DNA of 64,000 nucleotides from Hydrogenophaga sp. (GTDB lineage: Bacteria; Pseudomonadota; Gammaproteobacteria; Burkholderiales; Burkholderiaceae_C): contig JAGXSV010000074.1 in NCBI GenBank assembly GCA_018333605.1, forward strand, positions 1-64,000, in the 5' to 3' direction. The notes below the pieces were generated by a model that made no database searches, was not told the DNA's origin, and saw only the letters and a program-made list of their open reading frames with translations. Below are positions 57,984 through 64,000 of this stretch, one piece after another (position 1 is the first letter of the stretch; each line of letters begins with the position of its first letter). The translations under genes and the position numbers were made by a program.

Positions 57984-59570
57984 TCAACCGAGCACAGCTG
58001 CCACGATATGGAAGAGGATCGCCGCGAGCACCGCCGTGGCGGGCACGGTCACGATCCATGCAGCCACGATGCGCATGACCGCCGAGCGTTTGACGATTTC
58101 CTGCCTGTAGGCTTTCTTCAGCGCCTTGCGCTCGCTCTTGCCAAACAGGGTGCTGTCGGCTTCCTCGCGGGCATTTGTCCGGCGTTTCATGTCGGCCAGC
58201 ATGTTTTTTTTCTCCAGCACTTCGGCGGTCTCGAAGCGCTGCAGGTACGCCTCGACCTCGGCCCGGTCTTGGCCCTGATGGGCTGCGTACACCACGGCCT
58301 CCATCTTGGCGTAATTCACCTTCAGCAATTCGCGCAGAAAACCCACACCAAACACAGCGCCAAGGGTCACATGCGTGGTGGACACCGGCATACCCAGCTG
58401 AGACGCTACGATCACGGTCAGCGTGGCCGCCATGGCAATCGAATACGCGCGCATGTTGTCCAGCTCGGTGATTTCCTTGCCCACGGTGCGAATCAGTTTG
58501 GCACCGTACAAGGCCAGACCGATGGCCAGACCCAGCGCCCCCAGCACCATGATCCACATGGGCGTTGCGGCTTTGGTGGCCACAGCGCCTTGCTTCACAG
58601 CTTCATAGATGGCCGCGAGCGGACCTATGGCGTTGGCCACGTCGTTGGCTCCATGGGCAAAGCTCAACAACGCGGCCGAGCACACCAGCGGCCAAGTGAA
58701 CAAGCGGTTCACACCATCTTTGCTATTGTCTTGGCGCGCTGCCATGCGGGCAACCGGCTTTCGAAGCAATGCCCAGGCCACAGCGGCCATGAGCACACCA
58801 GCCAGCAACGCGGTCACGAAGCCGACCTTGACCAACTGCCCCAGACCCTTGAGCATCATGTAAGTGCCAAAGGCCCAGACCATGACGGCGATGAGCCACG
58901 GCACCATACGGGTGGCAGCCTCGGTTTTTTCAGCGCGGTAGGTGATGCTGCGCTTGATGAGGTAGAGAAAAGCCGCCGCAATGGCGCCGCCCACCAGCGG
59001 CGAAATCACCCAGCTCGCCACGATGGCGCCAATGGTGCTCCAGTTGACCAGGCCCCAGCCGCCGGACGCGATGCCCGCGCCCATGACGGCACCAATGATG
59101 GCGTGCGTTGTAGACACGGGCGCCCCCAGTGCGGTGGCCAGGTTCAGCCAGAGTGCGCCGGCCAGCAGCGCCGAAAACATGACCCAGGCAAACCGGTTGG
59201 GGTCGGCGATTTGATCGGCGTCGATGATGCCGCCCTTGATCGTGCCGACCACCTCGCCCCCGGCCACGACGGCGCCCAAGACTTCAAAAACCGCGGCAAT
59301 CAGAATGGCCCAGCCCATGGTCATGGCGCCAGAGCCCACGGCGGGTCCCACGTTGTTGGCAACATCGTTCGCGCCGATATTCATGGCCATGTAAGCGCCC
59401 ACAACAGCGGCCACAATGAGCAGCCATACGGCCGACGACGTGAGCCCCGCTGCGGAGGCGCCGGTAAACGAGGCGTAAATCCCGACCAGAATCAAAAAAA
59501 CAACCGCAACGCCGAGTTGCAGAACGTCCTGGTTTTTGGAGACGAAACGGGGCTTTGATTTTTTTGTCAT
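57984..59570 (-). CDS. pit: PiT-family inorganic phosphate transporter
   Basis: 528 residues from ATG 59570. Two PiT signatures G-A-N-D-V-A-N at about 67 and in the second half (H-G-A-N-D-V-A-N-A-I), each followed by P-V-S-T-T-H. About ten membrane spans with a large cytoplasmic loop. Symports metal-phosphate complexes with protons. No PhoB-like box was found upstream, unlike the region at 36-49 kb; PiT transporters are usually constitutive. Confidence 0.92.
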   Translation of the reverse strand: MTKKSKPRFVSKNQDVLQLGVAVVFLILVGIYASFTGASAAGLTSSAVWLLIVAAVVGAYMAMNIGANDVANNVGPAVGSGAMTMGWAILIAAVFEVLGAVVAGGEVVGTIKGGIIDADQIADPNRFAWVMFSALLAGALWLNLATALGAPVSTTHAIIGAVMGAGIASGGWGLVNWSTIGAIVASWVISPLVGGAIAAAFLYLIKRSITYRAEKTEAATRMVPWLIAVMVWAFGTYMMLKGLGQLVKVGFVTALLAGVLMAAVAWALLRKPVARMAARQDNSKDGVNRLFTWPLVCSAALLSFAHGANDVANAIGPLAAIYEAVKQGAVATKAATPMWIMVLGALGLAIGLALYGAKLIRTVGKEITELDNMRAYSIAMAATLTVIVASQLGMPVSTTHVTLGAVFGVGFLRELLKVNYAKMEAVVYAAHQGQDRAEVEAYLQRFETAEVLEKKNMLADMKRRTNAREEADSTLFGKSERKALKKAYRQEIVKRSAVMRIVAAWIVTVPATAVLAAILFHIVAAVLG

Positions 59571-59666
59571 GAAAAGATCGCGCGATTGCCACATTTTCGA
59601 CGCGCGAGGGGCGATGGCTTTCCGCCTCAGGCGCCAATGCCCCGAAACTCGGAGTTGTCGCTCGCC

Positions 59667-60269
59667 TCAGCGCAAAAAGTGCGTGCGGTAGTGCTCAAGT
59701 TCGTCAATGGACTCGTGCACGTCAGCCAGGGCGGTGTGTTTCTGTTGCTTTTTAAAAGCGTCGTACACCGCGGGACTCCAGCGCTTGGCCAGTTCTTTGA
59801 GCGTGCTCACGTCCAGGCAGCGGTAATGGAAATACGCCTCCAGCTTGGGCATGAACTTCACCAGAAAGCGGCGGTCCTGGCTGATGGTGTTGCCACACAT
59901 GGGCGAGCTGTTTTTGGGCACATATTTCCCGATAAAGGTCAGCAACTCGGCCTGTGCCTGCTCTTCGGTGACGGTACTGGCGCGCACCTTGTCAATCAGG
60001 CCACTGCGGCCATGGGTGCCCTTGTTCCAGTTGTCCATGGCGCCGAGCACGGCCTCGCTCTGGTGAATCACCAGCACCGGGCCTTCCAACCGGGGCGTCA
60101 GTTGCGGGCCGGTGATCACCACCGCAATTTCCAGCAAACGCTCCTTTTCTGGATCGAGCCCGCTCATTTCGCAGTCGATCCAGACCAAGTTTTGGTCACT
60201 TTTTGCCAACGTGGGCGCAGTGGTGGGGGGCGTGGCAGCCGGCATTTCGATGAGGTTGGGCAATGTCAT
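59667..60269 (-). CDS. orn: Oligoribonuclease
   Basis: 200 residues from ATG 60269, about 20 longer at the N-terminus than E. coli Orn. DEDDh exonuclease motifs: [26 protein letters not shown] and H-T-A-L-A-D-V. It degrades the last dinucleotides of RNA and of pGpG. ATG at 60245 is another possible start. Confidence 0.93.
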   Translation of the reverse strand: MTLPNLIEMPAATPPTTAPTLAKSDQNLVWIDCEMSGLDPEKERLLEIAVVITGPQLTPRLEGPVLVIHQSEAVLGAMDNWNKGTHGRSGLIDKVRASTVTEEQAQAELLTFIGKYVPKNSSPMCGNTISQDRRFLVKFMPKLEAYFHYRCLDVSTLKELAKRWSPAVYDAFKKQQKHTALADVHESIDELEHYRTHFLR

Positions 60270-60369
60270 GGCAAGATTTTCGCCGATCCGGCACAGTTGC
60301 CCGCCAACCCAAGGGGAAACCGGTGACCCGCGCGCCTCGGTTGCCACGGTCTTCGATAGACTCGCGGGC

Positions 60370-61659
60370 ATGGACACTGCATCACTGATCTTCACCGCCG
60401 TCTTCTGCGCCTTGCTGGTGCTCAGCCTGATCACGCGAACCGTGCTGGCCAGCCGCCAGATACGGCATGTGGCCCGGCACCGTGCTGCGGTGCCGGCGGC
60501 TTTCAGCGACACCATTTCACTGCCGGCCCACCAAAAGGCGGCCGACTACACCATCACCAAGTCGCGCTTTGGTCTGTTGGAGCAGGCCATTGACGCCGCA
60601 CTTTTGCTCGGCTGGACGCTGCTGGGCGGGCTGAACTGGCTCAACCAGACGCTGCTGGACGCGTTGGGTGGCGGCATGGTGCAACAACTGGCTTTGCTGG
60701 CAGCCTTTGCACTCATTGGCGGACTGATCACCTTGCCGCTGGGCTGGTGGGCCACGTTCCGCATCGAAGAGCGCTTTGGCTTCAACAAAATGACACTTTC
60801 CCTCTGGCTGGGTGACCTGGTCAAGGGCACTTTCGTGGGTGCCCTGGTCGGGCTGCCCATCGCGGCCCTGGTCTTGTGGCTCATGGGCGCAGCGGGCGCC
60901 ACCTGGTGGCTCTGGGCCTGGGGTGTGTGGATGGCTTTCAACTTGCTGGCGCTCGTGCTGTACCCCACGGTGATCGCGCCGTTGTTCAACAAATTTGAGC
61001 CGCTGCAAGACGAGACGCTGAAGACCCGAGTGAACGCACTGATGCAGCGCTGCGGCTTTGCGGCCAAGGGCCTGTTTGTGATGGACGGCAGCAAGCGCAG
61101 CGCCCATGCCAATGCGTACTTCACCGGGTTTGGGGCCGCCAAGCGCGTGGTGTTTTTTGACACCCTGCTGCAGCAACTCAGCCCGGCTGAAATTGATGCC
61201 GTACTGGCGCACGAACTGGGTCACTACAAACGCCGTCACATCATCAAGCGCATTGCGCTCATGTTTGGCTTGAGCCTGCTGGGCTTTGCGCTGCTGGGCT
61301 GGTTGTCTGGCCAAATCTGGTTTTACACCGGGCTGGGTGTCATGCCGGCGCTGGATGCGCCCAACAACGCGCTGGCGCTGCTGCTGTTCATGATGGTGGT
61401 GCCTTTGCTCACTTTTTTCCTCTCGCCCCTGATGGCGGGCATGTCGCGCAGCCACGAGTTTGAAGCCGACGCCTACGCCATGGCGCAGACCAGCGGGGCA
61501 GATTTGGCCAGCGCGCTGCTCAAGCTCTTCAAGGACAATGCCAGCACCCTCACACCCGACCCGGTGTACGCGCAGTTTTATTACTCGCACCCGCCAGCCA
61601 GCGAGCGCCTGGCCCGCCTGCTGGCGGCCAGCCCAGCCCAAACCGCCCGCCCTGCCTGA
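60370..61659 (+). CDS. M48-family membrane metallopeptidase (Ste24-like)
   Basis: 429 residues from ATG 60370. The zinc motif H-E-L-G-H is at 281-285 and the third ligand in [10 protein letters not shown]. Six or seven membrane spans and the long C-terminal half match CAAX-protease-1/Ste24-like peptidases rather than HtpX. Probably clears damaged or peptide substrates in the inner membrane; physiological substrate unknown. First gene of M48-pterin dehydratase-rsgA. Confidence 0.88.
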   Translation: MDTASLIFTAVFCALLVLSLITRTVLASRQIRHVARHRAAVPAAFSDTISLPAHQKAADYTITKSRFGLLEQAIDAALLLGWTLLGGLNWLNQTLLDALGGGMVQQLALLAAFALIGGLITLPLGWWATFRIEERFGFNKMTLSLWLGDLVKGTFVGALVGLPIAALVLWLMGAAGATWWLWAWGVWMAFNLLALVLYPTVIAPLFNKFEPLQDETLKTRVNALMQRCGFAAKGLFVMDGSKRSAHANAYFTGFGAAKRVVFFDTLLQQLSPAEIDAVLAHELGHYKRRHIIKRIALMFGLSLLGFALLGWLSGQIWFYTGLGVMPALDAPNNALALLLFMMVVPLLTFFLSPLMAGMSRSHEFEADAYAMAQTSGADLASALLKLFKDNASTLTPDPVYAQFYYSHPPASERLARLLAASPAQTARPA

Positions 61660-61674
61660 AGGCACACCGACACC

Positions 61675-61995
61675 ATGAACCCCATTCACCAAAACCGCCG
61701 CGCCCTGTCGGCCACCGAAATCGTGACGCAACTCACCCAGCTCAACGGCGATGCTGCCCAGGGCTGGAAGCTGATTGATGGGTCGCTGGAGAAAACCTAC
61801 ACCTTTGCCAACTTCCACGAAACCATGGCCTTCGTCAACGCGTTGGCCTGGGTGGCCCACCAAGAAGACCACCACCCCGACCTGGCGCTGGGCTACAGCC
61901 GCTGCAATGTGCGCTTCAACACGCACGACGTGGGCGGCATTTCGGTGAGTGATTTTTTCTGTGCCGCAGCGGTTGACGCCCTGCTGAAAGCCTAA
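61675..61995 (+). CDS. 4a-hydroxytetrahydrobiopterin (pterin-4a-carbinolamine) dehydratase
   Basis: 106 residues. The conserved H-Q-E-D-H-H-P-D-L core with the catalytic histidines, followed by N-V-R-F-N-T-H-D-V-G-G-I. It recycles tetrahydropterin cofactors or, in bacteria without phenylalanine hydroxylase, acts elsewhere. It starts 15 bp after the M48 gene. Confidence 0.92.
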   Translation: MNPIHQNRRALSATEIVTQLTQLNGDAAQGWKLIDGSLEKTYTFANFHETMAFVNALAWVAHQEDHHPDLALGYSRCNVRFNTHDVGGISVSDFFCAAAVDALLKA

Positions 61996-62027
61996 ATGCA
62001 AGGCCTCACACCTAACGGGCGCACCGC

Positions 62028-63014
62028 TTGAAGCGCAACCACACCCTGCAGCCTTCCGGGGTCAGCGTTGCACCGACACCCCCCACCGAAGGACTGGTGG
62101 TGGCGGCCCACGGGCGGCACTGCCTGGTAGAAAGCCCCGACGGTGAACGCCGCATTTGCCACCCCCGTGGCAAAAAGAGCCAGGTCGTCGTGGGCGATCA
62201 GGTGCTGTGGCAAACCACCGGAGACGAAGGCAGCATTGAGCGCGTGCAGACGCGGCGCAACCTTTTTTACCGCCAGGACGAGATGCGAACCAAGTCGTTT
62301 GCGGCCAACCTGGACCAGATACTGGTACTGGTGGCAGCCGACCCCGAGTTTTCAGAAAGCCAACTCGCTCGCGCCCTGATTGCAGCCGAGGCCGAGCACA
62401 TCGACGTGCTGATCGTGCTCAACAAGAGCGACGTGCAACCGGGTTTTGATCGCGCCTGGGCACGTCTTGCACCCTACCGCCGCATGGGTTCCGCGGTGCT
62501 GCCGTTGCGGCTCAAAGGCGAAACCGCTGCCACCACCGAAGCCGGACTGGACGAGCTCCAAGCCCGGTTGGCAGGCAAACGCACACTGGTGCTCGGACCG
62601 TCGGGCGTGGGCAAAAGCACCCTGGTCAACCGGCTTGTGCCGCATGCGCGAGCGCTCACCGGTGAAATTTCCCGCGCCCTCAATTCCGGCAAACACACGA
62701 CCACCAGCACCACCTGGTACTGGGTTGACGAACAGCGCCAGACCGCGTTGATCGACTCGCCCGGCTTCCAGGAGTTTGGGCTCAACCACCTTGAGCCCAT
62801 GCAGCTTGCGCACCTGATGCCCGACCTTCGAGCCAACCTGGGCACCTGCCGCTTTTACAACTGCACCCACCTGCACGAGCCCGGCTGCGCCGTGGTGGCG
62901 CATGTGCAAACCGGTGACGAGCCTGGAGCCAACAATGCCTTGGCCATCAGCCCCTACCGCTACCAGATCTACCGCGAGCTGTTCGACGAGCTGTCGAACA
63001 AGCGCCGCTACTGA
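62028..63014 (+). CDS. rsgA: Ribosome small-subunit-dependent GTPase A
   Basis: 328 residues. N-terminal OB-fold; circularly permuted G motifs: N-K-S-D (132-135), then G-P-S-G-V-G-K-S-T, then D-S-P-G-F; C-terminal zinc finger C-R-F-Y-N-C...H-L-H-E-P-G-C. It checks late 30S maturation. No ATG precedes the conserved part, so translation probably starts at TTG 62028. Confidence 0.93.
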   Translation: MKRNHTLQPSGVSVAPTPPTEGLVVAAHGRHCLVESPDGERRICHPRGKKSQVVVGDQVLWQTTGDEGSIERVQTRRNLFYRQDEMRTKSFAANLDQILVLVAADPEFSESQLARALIAAEAEHIDVLIVLNKSDVQPGFDRAWARLAPYRRMGSAVLPLRLKGETAATTEAGLDELQARLAGKRTLVLGPSGVGKSTLVNRLVPHARALTGEISRALNSGKHTTTSTTWYWVDEQRQTALIDSPGFQEFGLNHLEPMQLAHLMPDLRANLGTCRFYNCTHLHEPGCAVVAHVQTGDEPGANNALAISPYRYQIYRELFDELSNKRRY

Positions 63015-63031
63015 GCGCGGCTCTCGGCATA

Positions 63032-63967
63032 TCAGCCCACCAGGCGGGCCAGTGTCAGCAAAGCCAACAGCAGCATCCACAGCACCACGGTGCGCCACAC
63101 CAGTCCCACCACGCTGCCCAAGTGCGCCAATTGGGGATCGGGTCGAAGGCTGCTGTCTGCATCTTCAGCCGTGCCATTCATTTCCAGCTGGGGCGCCAGC
63201 CGGACATTGATCGCACCCGAGGTCGCAGCCAAGACAACACCATCACTGCCTGGCGCAAAGCGTTCAGCATCACCACGCCAACTGGCCACGGCCTCTTCAA
63301 AGTTACCCACAATGGCAAAGCCTAGCGCCGTCACACGCGCCGGCAAGAGGTCTACCCATTGCCAAGCCAGCGCCGCGGCCTGATGCAGCGCTTCGCTGGG
63401 CGCTCCGTTGGGGCGGGCACGCCAGTTGCGCGACAGGTACTCGGCCATTCGGTAGAACACCGCGCCAGCCGGCCCCAGACCCAGCACCCAGAACACGACA
63501 AACGCCACCAGCACACCAAACACATGGCGGTGAGCAGACAGCACCGAATGCTCGATCACCTGGCGCAACAACTCGGTGCGCGGCAAACTGCTGGCATCCA
63601 CCTGCAACCACTGCGCCAGCTTGTCACGCGCTGCGGCATCGTCGCCCACGTCCAGCGCCAGCCGAATTTCGCTGAAGTGGTGGCTGAACTGGCGAAAACC
63701 CAAGGTCACATACAACACGCCCACCATCCAGACGAAGGCCATCACGGTGCTGAACTGCCACAGTCCCCAGTAAACCAGACCGGCCACCAGGGCGGGCACA
63801 CCCACAGCCAGCGCCCATGCCGTCCAGCCGTGGGCCGACTGCCCGGTGTCGAGGTTGCGACGCACCATGCGGGCCCAGCCCCGCAAACCCGCGTGTACCC
63901 GGTTGTCGTGCGCGAGCGGGCGTGCCTGCTCCAGAAGCAGCGCAATCAAGATGGCAAAGAAACTCAT
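63032..63967 (-). CDS. CobD/CbiB-family membrane protein
   Basis: 311 residues. The start F-F-A-I-L-I-A-L-L-L-E-Q-A-R-P-L and the F-G-V-L-V-A-F-V-V-F-W block with four to five spans match the CbiB/AmpE-like family often annotated next to rsgA in Burkholderiales. True adenosylcobinamide-phosphate synthases carry additional motifs I cannot confirm, and no cobalamin genes are nearby, so the enzymatic role is doubtful. Confidence 0.72.
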   Translation of the reverse strand: MSFFAILIALLLEQARPLAHDNRVHAGLRGWARMVRRNLDTGQSAHGWTAWALAVGVPALVAGLVYWGLWQFSTVMAFVWMVGVLYVTLGFRQFSHHFSEIRLALDVGDDAAARDKLAQWLQVDASSLPRTELLRQVIEHSVLSAHRHVFGVLVAFVVFWVLGLGPAGAVFYRMAEYLSRNWRARPNGAPSEALHQAAALAWQWVDLLPARVTALGFAIVGNFEEAVASWRGDAERFAPGSDGVVLAATSGAINVRLAPQLEMNGTAEDADSSLRPDPQLAHLGSVVGLVWRTVVLWMLLLALLTLARLVG

Positions 63968-64000
63968 GCCAGCATCATAGCGGCCGAGGTGCCGTCCATC

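Overview
The window is a GC-rich chromosomal segment that reads like a betaproteobacterium of the order Burkholderiales, most likely family Comamonadaceae (Hydrogenophaga/Acidovorax-like). The reasons are the codon usage, the presence of a phasin, BPSS1780-type and DUF2782 proteins, FolE2, TRAP transporters with Tat-exported binding proteins, and the gene order orn / M48 peptidase / pterin dehydratase / rsgA / CbiB-like. The genus is an inference. Most of the window is ordinary chromosome with tightly packed operons; the unusual parts are the left edge, a phosphate-scavenging region at about 36-49 kb, and several repeats and broken genes.

Left edge (1-1714): a LysR-type regulator with a broken DNA-binding domain ends just before an 18-bp copy of a tRNA-Gly 3' end (1262-1279), followed by a tRNA-style terminator. 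This looks like the junction of an integrative element, with the element to the left. Then, on the minus strand, come a phasin and a block parE-parC-small membrane protein-DSD1-type PLP enzyme-TauD/TfdA dioxygenase (1.7-9.5 kb). 9.6-14.2 kb holds an MFS transporter, a small membrane protein, a methyltransferase, dapA-bamC and a small alanine-rich lipoprotein. 14.4-21 kb holds a uL16 hydroxylase, an FKBP isomerase, dut and a complete TRAP transporter. 21.2-25.2 kb is the xseB-ispA-dxs-folE2 operon (isoprenoid and folate precursors). 25.5-30.3 kb has a Rieske oxygenase, an EamA transporter, a sulfurtransferase, a decayed ZIP metal transporter and a Tat-exported dienelactone hydrolase-like protein. 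30.5-35.6 kb has polA, a DUF2782 protein, thrB and a BPSS1780-type membrane protein.

Phosphate region (36-49 kb): two intact PhoX-type phosphatases flank a frameshifted third PhoX copy and a lipoprotein 5'-nucleotidase. A TPR protein, a secreted glycerophosphodiester phosphodiesterase, an unlisted 42-residue reading frame, an M14-type peptidase, an alpha/beta hydrolase and a 97-residue protein follow. Five promoter regions carry direct repeats of the PhoB-box type (7-bp CTGTCAT-like units at exact 11-bp spacing), two of them with a -10-like hexamer beginning T-A-A-C exactly 10 bp downstream. The simplest reading is a compact PhoB regulon for taking phosphate from organic esters outside the cytoplasm, with two small proteins of unknown role in it. 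A PiT phosphate transporter lies further right (58 kb) without such a box.

Right part (49.8-64 kb): uvrD, guaC, a formamidase-like hydrolase, a frameshifted beta-hydroxyacid dehydrogenase, an RGG-tailed DEAD-box helicase with a long leader, pit, orn, an M48 peptidase, a pterin dehydratase, rsgA and a CbiB-like protein.

Repeats: five copies of a roughly 75-bp GC-rich element lie at or against stop codons, all in the same orientation relative to the gene they follow; one supplies the C-terminus of the Rieske protein. A separate 50-bp palindromic element is inserted in frame inside polA. No CRISPR array, rRNA or complete tRNA gene was found.
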